The notes under the pieces were generated by a model, which was not told the origin of the DNA, did not search any database, and saw nothing but the letters and a program-made list of their open reading frames with translations. DNA of 5,741 nucleotides from GBS-DC sp037442365 (GTDB lineage Bacteria > Armatimonadota > Fimbriimonadia > Fimbriimonadales > GBS-DC), in the NCBI GenBank assembly GCA_037442365.1, contig JBBIQK010000086.1:1-5741 (forward strand). The letters run 5' to 3'. Shown here one piece after another: positions 1-5,610 of this stretch; the first letter of the stretch is position 1; each line of letters begins with the position of its first letter. Both the position numbers and the translations under genes were made by a program.

Positions 1-98
1 GGGGGATGTGGTGGAGGCGTTTAGGCGGTGTTGGTCGGGGTGTCGTGTCTGTCGGCGTCGGAGGCGTCCTGCGACCTTTCAGTTGGTGCAAGGTGAGG
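1..98. other. G-rich left edge, no gene assigned
   Basis: This stretch is G-rich on the + strand, with several GGCGT and GG runs. No convincing gene starts here. One + frame (from base 2) stays open to a TGA at 110-112 and could be the tail of a gene entering from the left, but its predicted residues are unusually rich in Cys and Arg and it runs into the 29-bp repeat. A second + frame ends at the TAG at 22-24 after a Gly-rich string. Neither can be chosen with confidence. A GAGGAGG at 95-101 resembles a ribosome binding site, spaced 7 nt from a TTG at 109 and 10 nt from an ATG at 112. Confidence 0.3.
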
Positions 99-127
99 AG
101 GGCTTAAATTGATGCCAATGACCCCAT
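99..127 (+). repeat. 29-bp inverted repeat, left copy
   Basis: This copy begins AGGGCTTAAATTGATG and matches the reverse complement of 5611-5639 at 28 of 29 positions. The only mismatch is C at 122, which is G in the other copy. The match stops at both edges. It lies directly upstream of the -35 box of the peptidase promoter. A match this long is not expected by chance in under 6 kb. The nature of the element is unknown; see findings. Confidence 0.9.
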
Positions 128-142
128 TTTTTGCGCAAGCGG

Positions 143-171
143 TTGGCAAGGCAATCGCTATGCGGTACAAT
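143..171 (+). promoter_or_regulatory. Sigma-70-type promoter of the M20 peptidase
   Basis: A -35 box TTGGCA at 143-148 and a -10 box TACAAT at 166-171 are separated by exactly 17 bp. The expected transcription start is about 178, the same place as an in-frame ATG, which suggests a leaderless mRNA. The 29-bp repeat ends 15 bp before the -35 box, where an activator or repressor could act. Confidence 0.7.
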
Positions 172-177
172 TCCGTT

Positions 178-1407
178 ATGCTTCGGTTAAAACTGCTGGT
201 TGGATTGCTCTGGTGCATCGCTTACGCCGATTCGTATCAGCCGCTGCTCAATCACGATCGAATGACGCAGCTGTTTCTGGAGATGGCGAAGATTGAGAGC
301 GGCTCGGAGAACGAGGCGGCGATGTGTGAGTTCGTAGCGAAGCACCTGCGCGAACTGGGCGCGGAGACGGTTGTTATCGACGAGGCGAGCAAGCAAATCG
401 GCGGCACGGGCGGGAATGTGCTGGCGCGGTTCAAGGGCACGGTGGACGCGCCTCCGCTGCTACTGAACGCGCATGTCGATACGGTCTACTCGACAGAAGG
501 CATCCAGCTGATTCGCGACGAGACCGAAATCCGCACGGACGGCAAGACGATTCTGGGCGCGGACAACAAGGCGGGCGTGGCGATTATTCTGGAGGTGATT
601 CGCACGCTCAAAGAGCGCAACCTGCCGCACCCGCCGCTGGAGGTGGTGTTCACCATCCGCGAGGAGAAGGGGCTGCTGGGCGCGAAGGCGCTCGACGCCC
701 GCCAGTTGCGCGCCCGCACAGGGCTGGTGGTGGACGGGCGCGAAGACCCCAGCGCGCTGTTCGTGCAGTCGCCCACGCACTGGAAGTGGGAGGCGGTCTT
801 CACAGGCAGGGCGGCGCACGCGGGCGCGGAGCCTGAAAAAGGCAGGAACGCCATCGCGATGGCGGCGAAAGCGATTGCGCAGATGGAGTGGGGACGCCTC
901 GACGCCGAGACCAGCGCGAATGTCGGCGTGATTGAGGGCGGTCAGGCGATGAATGTCGTGCCCGACCGTGTGAAGCTGGTCGGCGAGTTCCGCAGTTTTG
1001 ACCCCGCGCGCGTGCAGGCGCTGATTGAACGCTGGCGCACCGTGTGCGAGCAGACTGCCCGCGCGGGCGAGGGCAGCGCGGAGGTGAACTTCAGCCAGAC
1101 CTTCGAGGCGGTGCGCCTGTCTGAAGACGCGCCGATTGTGCGCGCCGCCGTCGCCGGGCTGAAAACCGTCGGCGTCGAGGCGCGGCTGGAGCGCACGGGC
1201 GGCGGCTCCGACGCGAATGCCTTCGCGCTCAAGGGCATTCAGTGCCTGGTGTTCCCCACGGGCGCGGATCGGATTCACTCGCCCCAGGAGCGGCTGCTGC
1301 TGCGCAACTTCTACCAGTGCGGCGAGGGCGTGCTGCAGACGGTGTTGCAGTGGGCGCAGATGCACACGCCGCGCCCCGCTACAACTGCGCCCGCAGCCAT
1401 TCCGTAG
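178..1407 (+). CDS. PepT-like M20 family metallopeptidase
   Basis: Predicted two-zinc aminopeptidase of the M20 family, closest in pattern to the peptidase T-like/YqjE group, which cleaves short peptides. Numbering from the ATG at 262, metal ligands and catalytic residues are visible: His71 and Asp73 (AHVDTV), Asp101 (GADNKAG), Glu134-Glu135 (REEKG), Asp158 and His339 (RIHSP). Between them lies the lid/dimerisation domain with GRAAHAG (about 182-188) and NVVPD. The ATG at 178 is preferred: a promoter sits 6 nt upstream, and family similarity seems to begin about seven residues before the ATG at 262. That start adds a short hydrophobic leader ending AYA-D, which could be a weak signal peptide, although this family is usually cytosolic. 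Codon bias becomes typical only after 262, so 262 (381 aa) remains a real alternative; TTG109 and ATG112 lie inside the repeat and are less likely. The 3' end overlaps the convergent hydrolase by 29 bp. Confidence 0.9.
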   Translation: MLRLKLLVGLLWCIAYADSYQPLLNHDRMTQLFLEMAKIESGSENEAAMCEFVAKHLRELGAETVVIDEASKQIGGTGGNVLARFKGTVDAPPLLLNAHVDTVYSTEGIQLIRDETEIRTDGKTILGADNKAGVAIILEVIRTLKERNLPHPPLEVVFTIREEKGLLGAKALDARQLRARTGLVVDGREDPSALFVQSPTHWKWEAVFTGRAAHAGAEPEKGRNAIAMAAKAIAQMEWGRLDAETSANVGVIEGGQAMNVVPDRVKLVGEFRSFDPARVQALIERWRTVCEQTARAGEGSAEVNFSQTFEAVRLSEDAPIVRAAVAGLKTVGVEARLERTGGGSDANAFALKGIQCLVFPTGADRIHSPQERLLLRNFYQCGEGVLQTVLQWAQMHTPRPATTAPAAIP

Positions 1408-2122
1408 TGCGCTCAATCAAGAGTCGCTCCGCTTCGGGCTGCGTGAAGGTGTGGTCTGCGCCGTCGATGCGCTGGAATTCGAAGCGTTGCGCGCTGGTGA
1501 ATGCGCGTTCGTAGGCGCGTCCCTCGTCGAGGCTGACCGCCGCGTCCGCGCTCCCGTGCAGCACCAGCGCGCTCCCCTTGTAGCCGCGCACGCTCTCCAG
1601 CGGCTTCAGGTCGGGCAACTCACGGAAGAAATCCACCCCGACCAGGAAGCCCCCGCGATTCTGCGGCTGGTCAGGGACGCCTGTGGGGGGCATCCAGCGC
1701 ATGGGGTTCGACACGGGCGCCCACAGCACCACCGTTTTGATCGCCCCCGCGCGCGGCAGGCTCAGCGCAACGACGCACCCGCCCAGCGAGAAGCCCAGCA
1801 TTGCCAGCCGATTCGAGTCCACGCGCCGATGCCCGCGCAGGTACGCCAGCGCGTTCAGGGCGTCCTCCACCTCGCCCCGAATGGTCATCTCCTCAAACAG
1901 TCCCTCGCTGTCGCCTGAGCCGAGGAAGTCGAAGCGCAGCACGGCGAACCCCTCCTGCGCCAGTCGCCGCGCCGTATGCACAAACAATCGGTGGCTTTCT
2001 GCTTTGTGCCCTGTGAAGCCATGGCACATCAGCACGGCAGGCGCGCGCCCACGCCCCTCTGGCAGGTGCAGCACCGCCGCCATTCGCTTGCCCCGACTGG
2101 GAACCCACAATAGCGCTTCCAT
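1379..2122 (-). CDS. Alpha/beta hydrolase, esterase-like
   Basis: Predicted cytoplasmic serine hydrolase of 247 aa, complete for an alpha/beta-fold enzyme of the feruloyl-esterase/serine aminopeptidase (S33, dienelactone hydrolase-like) type. The order is typical: oxyanion-hole CHGFTGHK at about 33-40, RFDFLGSGDSEG at 63-74, nucleophile elbow GFSLGG with Ser112, acid Asp193 in LHGSADAAV, and His224 in GADHTF. There is no signal peptide. The likely reaction is ester or acyl hydrolysis; the substrate cannot be read from sequence. The ATG at 2122 is chosen because conserved sequence begins soon after it and a -10 box lies 7 nt upstream. A TTG at 2158 in the same frame coincides with the proposed -35 box and is rejected. 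The gene is divergent from the secreted-protein gene and overlaps the peptidase tail. Confidence 0.88.
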   Translation of the reverse strand: MEALLWVPSRGKRMAAVLHLPEGRGRAPAVLMCHGFTGHKAESHRLFVHTARRLAQEGFAVLRFDFLGSGDSEGLFEEMTIRGEVEDALNALAYLRGHRRVDSNRLAMLGFSLGGCVVALSLPRAGAIKTVVLWAPVSNPMRWMPPTGVPDQPQNRGGFLVGVDFFRELPDLKPLESVRGYKGSALVLHGSADAAVSLDEGRAYERAFTSAQRFEFQRIDGADHTFTQPEAERLLIERTTEWLRAQL

Positions 2123-2129
2123 CGCCTGT

Positions 2130-2158
2130 AGAATACCCCAGTGAACAATTTCGTACAA
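2130..2158 (-). promoter_or_regulatory. Probable leaderless promoter of the hydrolase
   Basis: On the - strand a TTGTAC (2158-2153) and a TATTCT (2135-2130) are separated by 17 bp. Only 7 nt (acaggcg) separate the -10 box from the ATG at 2122, so the transcript would start at or next to the start codon. The -35 box is a weak match (TTG conserved). The only ribosome-site-like bases are an AGG, too close to the ATG to be convincing. Confidence 0.5.
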
Positions 2159-2177
2159 ATGCAGTCTATGACGGCGG

Positions 2178-2194
2178 CAGAGACACCCTCTCTG
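2178..2194. promoter_or_regulatory. Inverted repeat in divergent intergenic region
   Basis: CAGAGA (2178-2183) and TCTCTG (2189-2194) form a perfect 6-bp inverted repeat with a 5-nt centre. It lies between the divergent hydrolase and secreted-protein genes, just before the latter's ribosome binding site. It could be an operator or a 5' leader hairpin. Such short repeats also occur by chance. No clear promoter for the secreted-protein gene was found in the 97-bp gap. Confidence 0.3.
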
Positions 2195-2219
2195 ACTACT
2201 TTCTGAAGGAGGAGCAGCG

Positions 2220-2738
2220 ATGAAGCGTAAACTGTTGTGGCTTGCAGGAATCGGCGCGGTTGCGGCGCTGGCGTATGCGCAGACAGCGACCGTTCGCGGC
2301 GCGTTCGGTCATGGACTGGCAGGGCTTCCCGACGCGGAGCGCCCGAACGCTCAGTTCCACTTCTCGGTCAAACAGGCAGAGTATAACGGGCAGACGCGCA
2401 CGGGCGGCGGCTTCGCCATCGAAGTGCGCACGGAACAGGCGCTCACGACCGTCCAGATGGCGAACGCGAACCGTGTCGCGGTTGACATGGAGAACCGCGC
2501 CGCGACCTTCAGCGGACCCGCGGTTGCCGTGCAGCGCACCCGCCAGGGCGTGCAGCGCACGCGCGGCATGGCAGTGGTGCGCGTGGGCGACCTGCGCAAC
2601 CCGCGCACGGGCGAGGGCGACCCCGACACGATTGCCGTCCGATTCTTTGTGGAAGGCAACGAGGAGCCTGTGTTCACCTATCGTGGAATCGTGCGCCGCG
2701 GCGACATCGTGGTCTTCGAAGAGACCCGCTCGCGCTAA
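2220..2738 (+). CDS. Small secreted protein of unknown function
   Basis: A 172-aa protein that I do not recognise as a named family. The start is well supported by AAGGAGGAG at 2206-2214, with GGAGG 7 nt before the ATG. The N-terminus is a classic Sec signal peptide: MKRK, a hydrophobic core at about 5-19, and a probable signal peptidase I site after AYA at residue 20, before Gln. The mature part of about 150 aa alternates polar and hydrophobic residues as a beta-rich domain would. It has AQFHFSV, a GGGF turn, an ATFSGPA block, a VRVGDLRNP loop and GDPDTIAVRF. This order loosely resembles beta-sandwich domains of the post-COAP-1 type in secreted proteins, but that is an impression. It has no Cys, no lipobox and no further membrane segment. 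It stands alone, between a divergent gene and a strong terminator. Confidence 0.8.
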   Translation: MKRKLLWLAGIGAVAALAYAQTATVRGAFGHGLAGLPDAERPNAQFHFSVKQAEYNGQTRTGGGFAIEVRTEQALTTVQMANANRVAVDMENRAATFSGPAVAVQRTRQGVQRTRGMAVVRVGDLRNPRTGEGDPDTIAVRFFVEGNEEPVFTYRGIVRRGDIVVFEETRSR

Positions 2739-2761
2739 CGCGAACCCGATTAGTCCATCCT

Positions 2762-2801
2762 GCGCGTCCCGCGCCCGTGTCTGGGCGCGGGACGCGCCTT
2801 T
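2762..2801 (+). terminator. Rho-independent-type terminator hairpin
   Basis: A perfect 15-bp stem pairs 2762-2776 with 2783-2797 around a 6-nt loop (GTGTCT), followed by CTTTAA. The T tract is short, but the stem is long and almost entirely G/C. It sits 24 bp after the secreted-protein stop codon and insulates the dehydrogenase gene from read-through. Confidence 0.75.
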
Positions 2802-2905
2802 AACAGCAGGAATGCCCCCATTTTCCGTGAACCCTACCTGTGGCATCAGCGCGGATGCCCCCGAAGCACCCTCCGCTGCGTCCGCCGATGTCAGGAGGCA
2901 GACCC
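2802..2905 (+). promoter_or_regulatory. Upstream region and ribosome binding site of the dehydrogenase
   Basis: AGGAGG at 2893-2898, seven bases before the ATG at 2906, is a strong ribosome binding site. The dehydrogenase promoter must lie after the terminator stem if that is effective, but no hexamer pair with good spacing stands out. A TACCTG at 2836-2841 is the best -10-like sequence and lacks a convincing -35 box. Confidence 0.5.
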
Positions 2906-3973
2906 ATGGCGCGTACTATGCGAGCGAATGTCTTTCGGGACACGATGCAGTTCGGCATCGAGGAAGTGCCTGTCCCGACGCCGGGACCGGGCGAAGCCCT
3001 GATTCGAATCACTCTGACCACGATCTGCGGCACTGATGTCCACATCGTCAAGGGCGAATACCCCGTGCGCTCCGGGCTGATTATCGGGCACGAGCCTGTG
3101 GGCGTGATTGAGGCGCTGGGCGCGGGCGTCACGGGCTACGAAGTCGGCGACCGTGTGCTGGTGGGCGCGGTGACGCCGTGTGGGCAGTGCCGTGCGTGCC
3201 TCTCGGCGCAGTGGGCGCAGTGCGGGCACGGAACAGGCTACCAGGCGCTGGGCGGCTGGCGATTCGGCAACACCATCAACGGCGTGCAAGCCGAGTACGC
3301 GATTGTGCCCAACGCTCAGGCGAACCTTGCGAAAATCCCCGACGACCTGACCGATGAGCAGGTGGTGCTGCTGGCGGACATCGCCTCCACAGGGTTCAGC
3401 GGCGCAGAATCCGCGCCCGTGCGGATTGGCGACGCGGTAGCGGTGTTTGCGCTCGGTCCGATTGGCTTGTGCGCCTGCATCGGCGCGCGGCTGATGGGCG
3501 CGGCGCTGGTGATTGGCGTGGATCCCGACCCACACCGCCGCGCGTTCGCCCAGCGTATGGGCGTCGATATCGTGCTGGATCCCACGGGGTGCGACGCCGT
3601 TGCCGAAATCAAAAAACTCACCGACGGCGGCGCGGATGTCGCCATCGAAGCGCTGGGACTGCAGGAAACCTGGGAAAACTGCCTGCGCTGCCTGCGTCCG
3701 GGCGGAACGCTCTCCAGTCTCGGCGTCTACAGCGGCAAGCTCCAGATTCCCTACGAAGCGTTCGGCGCGGGAATCGCCGACATCAAAATCGTCACCACGC
3801 TCTGCCCCGGCGGTAAGGAGCGCATGCGCCGTCTGATGGAGATGGTGCGCCATCATCGGGTGGACCTGACGCCGTTGCTGACCCACCGATTCCGCCTGGA
3901 CGACATTCGTGAAGCGTATGAGGTGTTCATGGCGCGGCAGGACGGGGTGATGAAAATCGCCGTCGCGCCGTAG
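2906..3973 (+). CDS. Zinc-dependent secondary-alcohol-type dehydrogenase
   Basis: A 355-aa medium-chain dehydrogenase/reductase expected to oxidise alcohols or reduce ketones/aldehydes. Its pattern resembles the Thermoanaerobacter/Clostridium secondary alcohol dehydrogenase group, with GGWRFGN at 116-122, STGFSGAE at 161-168 and CPGG plus ERMRRL near the C-terminus. Catalytic zinc ligands are Cys41, His62 (GHE), Glu63 and Asp158. Cys92, Cys95, Cys98 and Cys106 form a full structural-zinc lobe. The Rossmann fold is at 179-205 with ALGPIG in place of GxGxxG. Asp206 at the end of the second strand (VDPDPH) suggests NAD rather than NADP. The start at 2906 is set by AGGAGG at 2893-2898, 7 nt away; the frame is open back to about 2840, but nothing conserved lies there. 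Transcribed alone after a terminator; the substrate is unknown. Confidence 0.92.
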   Translation: MARTMRANVFRDTMQFGIEEVPVPTPGPGEALIRITLTTICGTDVHIVKGEYPVRSGLIIGHEPVGVIEALGAGVTGYEVGDRVLVGAVTPCGQCRACLSAQWAQCGHGTGYQALGGWRFGNTINGVQAEYAIVPNAQANLAKIPDDLTDEQVVLLADIASTGFSGAESAPVRIGDAVAVFALGPIGLCACIGARLMGAALVIGVDPDPHRRAFAQRMGVDIVLDPTGCDAVAEIKKLTDGGADVAIEALGLQETWENCLRCLRPGGTLSSLGVYSGKLQIPYEAFGAGIADIKIVTTLCPGGKERMRRLMEMVRHHRVDLTPLLTHRFRLDDIREAYEVFMARQDGVMKIAVAP

Positions 3974-3985
3974 CCGTGTGTGTCG

Positions 3986-4010
3986 GGCGTCGGGACGCGC
4001 GCCCGACGCC
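3986..4010. terminator. Hairpin between convergent genes
   Basis: GGCGTCGGG (3986-3994) pairs perfectly with CCCGACGCC (4002-4010) around a 7-nt loop. It lies 12 bp after the dehydrogenase stop and touches the last base of the epimerase stop on the other strand. It could serve both convergent transcripts as a terminator or 3'-end stabiliser. There is no T tract on either side, so Rho-independent action is uncertain. Confidence 0.5.
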
Positions 4011-5065
4011 TACCCGAACATCTCGCGCAGGCGTACGCCCAGCCCGGGCGCAGTTGTGGGCGCGACTCTGCCGTTGTGCAACACTGCGCCGATGAAGGGG
4101 TCGTCCAGCAGGTTCAGGTGGCTATCCAGGTCCAGATGGTCTGCCAGCGGGGCAATCTGGCTGGCAGCGCTAATCGAGAGGCTGCTGTCGGAATAGCATC
4201 CGTACATTACCTGCAAGCCGAGCGCGCGCGCCGTATGCACCATGCGGATGGCTTCGCTGAGACCGCCGCACTTCATCAGCTTGATGTTAATCCCATGCAC
4301 GCGGTCGGCGAGGCGCACGACATCACGCGCGTCGAAGCAGCTCTCGTCGACGAAAATCGGCAGGGGCGACTCGCAAGAGAGCGGGATCAGGTCGTCCTCT
4401 GCGCCGCGTGGGAGGGGCTGCTCGACATACTCCACCCCGCGGTCTGCCAGCCAGCGGCACATTGTGCGGGCGTCCTGCAGGCTCCAGCCGCCGTTGGCGT
4501 CCACGCGCAGCGCGACGCCGTCGGGCGCAACCTGCCGAATCGCCTCGAACATCGCCTGATCCGCCTCGATGCCTGCGGGATTGCCCAGCTTGATTTTGAG
4601 CGCGCGGGCGTGTGTGAGTTCCAGCCAGTCGCGCGTGCGTTGCTGGGCGATGTCGGGCGGGTTGATACCAATCGTCACCGAGGTGGGCGCAATCGAATCC
4701 AGCGACAGCCCCAGAATCTGCCACACGGCAAGCCCGGTGCGTTTGCCCAGCCAGTCCCAGAGCGCCATATCAATTGCGGCGCGCGCCGCCGAGCCGACGC
4801 CGCCGTCAATAAGCGTCTGCTCAACCTGCACGCGCTCCAGCGGATGGAGCGTCGCCAGCAGGGTGCGCGCCTGCGCGAGGTGTTCCAGAATCAGTTCCGT
4901 GCTTTGTCGGAAGTCGCCAATCCCAAATGGCGACGCCTCGCCCCAGCCCTCGATGCCGTCCGCCTCGACGCGCGCCCACACATTCACCGTCTGCGCGGTC
5001 GTGCCGCGACTGATGGTGAGCGGAAACCGTTTGTTGACCGTGAAGGTCGCCCACGCGAGCTGCAT
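4010..5065 (-). CDS. Dipeptide epimerase, enolase superfamily
   Basis: A 351-aa protein of the muconate-lactonising/mandelate racemase branch, best matching L-Ala-D/L-Glu epimerases, which invert the second residue of L-Ala-D-Glu from peptidoglycan. The N-terminal capping domain covers about 1-120, with Arg20 in an ISRGT segment where this family has its specificity loop. The barrel follows: catalytic Lys159 in ALKIKLG, metal ligands Asp189 (RVDANGGW), Glu215 (EYVEQP) and Asp240 (FVDES), and the second catalytic Lys265 in KLMKCGG. GCYSDSSLSI at 289-298 and DLDSHL near the C-terminus correspond to the substrate-binding strands. Substrate specificity within the dipeptide epimerases varies and is not certain here. 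The ATG at 5065 lacks a clear ribosome binding site. It follows ndk by 52 nt on the same strand, so the two are probably co-transcribed. Confidence 0.9.
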   Translation of the reverse strand: MQLAWATFTVNKRFPLTISRGTTAQTVNVWARVEADGIEGWGEASPFGIGDFRQSTELILEHLAQARTLLATLHPLERVQVEQTLIDGGVGSAARAAIDMALWDWLGKRTGLAVWQILGLSLDSIAPTSVTIGINPPDIAQQRTRDWLELTHARALKIKLGNPAGIEADQAMFEAIRQVAPDGVALRVDANGGWSLQDARTMCRWLADRGVEYVEQPLPRGAEDDLIPLSCESPLPIFVDESCFDARDVVRLADRVHGINIKLMKCGGLSEAIRMVHTARALGLQVMYGCYSDSSLSISAASQIAPLADHLDLDSHLNLLDDPFIGAVLHNGRVAPTTAPGLGVRLREMFG

Positions 5066-5079
5066 AGCGCGGGGATTCG

Positions 5080-5111
5080 GCGGGCGCGTGCGCTTTCCTG
5101 CCAGCGCCCGC
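5080..5111 (-). other. Inverted repeat in the ndk-epimerase gap
   Basis: GCGGGCGC (5080-5087) and GCGCCCGC (5104-5111) form an 8-bp perfect inverted repeat with a 16-nt loop. It fills most of the 52-nt gap between the ndk stop and the epimerase start. It could pause or partly terminate transcription, or protect mRNA ends, but it has no T tract. In DNA this GC-rich it may be accidental. Confidence 0.3.
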
Positions 5112-5117
5112 TGCCCG

Positions 5118-5543
5118 TCAGCCGACCAGCTCGTCGGGCGTGAACCAGAGGTTCAGTTCATACGCCGCCGCTTCAGGGTCGGACGAGCCGTGAATGATAT
5201 TCTGCTCAATGTCCAGCCCGAAATCGCCGCGGATGGTGCCCGGCGCGGCGTTCGCGGGGTTCGTCGCGCCCATCATCTGGCGGGTAATCTCGATGGCGTT
5301 CGGACACTCCAGCGCCATCGCGACCACGGGTCCCGAAGTGATGAAGTTCACCACGCTCTCAAAAAAGGGCTTGTCGCGATGGACGGCGTAGTGCTTCTCG
5401 GCGAGTTCGCGCGTCGGATGCACCATCTTCAGACCGACGATGCGAATCCCGCGCCGTTCGAACCGCTGGATAATCTCTCCGACTAACCCGCGGCGCACGC
5501 CGTCGGGCTTGACGAAAATCAAAGTGCGTGTGGTTTCGTTCAT
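5118..5543 (-). CDS. ndk: Nucleoside diphosphate kinase
   Basis: A 141-aa cytoplasmic enzyme that transfers the gamma phosphate from ATP to other nucleoside diphosphates through a phosphohistidine. Length and layout are normal for the family: TLIFVKPDGVRRGLVGEII at 7-25 with Lys12, SGPVVAMALE at 70-79, the ANAAPGTIRGDFG segment at 97-109 with Arg105, and the active-site His118 in NIIHGS. The signature is unusual after the His: the common HGSDS order reads HGSSDPE here, so Ser replaces the usual Asp at 121 and Asp follows. The start is fixed by TAAGGAGG at 5549-5556, spaced 5 nt from the ATG. The gene has its own promoter upstream and probably carries the epimerase on the same transcript. Confidence 0.97.
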   Translation of the reverse strand: MNETTRTLIFVKPDGVRRGLVGEIIQRFERRGIRIVGLKMVHPTRELAEKHYAVHRDKPFFESVVNFITSGPVVAMALECPNAIEITRQMMGATNPANAAPGTIRGDFGLDIEQNIIHGSSDPEAAAYELNLWFTPDELVG

Positions 5544-5570
5544 AAACGCCTCCTTAGTTCACTCCATAAG

Positions 5571-5585
5571 CGTCGCACAGCGACG
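5571..5585 (-). promoter_or_regulatory. Palindrome at the ndk transcription start
   Basis: CGTCGC (5571-5576) and GCGACG (5580-5585) form a perfect 6-bp inverted repeat with a 3-nt loop. It overlaps the predicted first nucleotides of the ndk mRNA. It would fold into a 5'-terminal hairpin, which often stabilises mRNA, or could be an operator. The ribosome binding site (5549-5556) is left free. Confidence 0.4.
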
Positions 5586-5590
5586 GCGGA

Positions 5591-5596
5591 ATTATA
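5591..5596 (-). promoter_or_regulatory. ndk: -10 box of the ndk promoter
   Basis: A perfect TATAAT on the - strand lies about 48 nt upstream of the ndk ATG, placing the transcription start near 5584. No good -35 box is found at 16-18 bp spacing; that region (5613-5619) is occupied by the 29-bp repeat. The promoter may therefore rely on an activator or on the repeat itself. Confidence 0.6.
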
Positions 5597-5610
5597 CCTT
5601 TGAGGCGCGC

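Noticed and set aside
21..218. Small - strand open frame of 65 codons at the left edge
   Set aside because: It crosses both the 29-bp repeat and the peptidase promoter, has no ribosome binding site and no family resemblance.
460..1416. Open frame of 318 codons on the - strand opposite the peptidase
   Set aside because: It is rich in Arg, His, Ala and Leu with no recognisable motif, and the opposite strand has all M20 metal ligands in order.
2730..2743. Hairpin TCGCG-CTAA-CGCGA around the stop codon of the secreted-protein gene
   Set aside because: It is only 5 bp long in very GC-rich DNA, and a much stronger terminator stem follows directly, so it needs no separate role.
2891..3886. Open frame of 331 codons on the - strand opposite the dehydrogenase
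   Set aside because: It is a compositional shadow of the dehydrogenase, whose zinc and cofactor motifs are intact.
3980..5143. Long open frame of 387 codons on the + strand opposite the epimerase and the ndk tail
   Set aside because: It is antisense to a gene with complete enolase-superfamily catalytic residues, shows no motif of its own, and is explained by the high GC third positions of the real gene.
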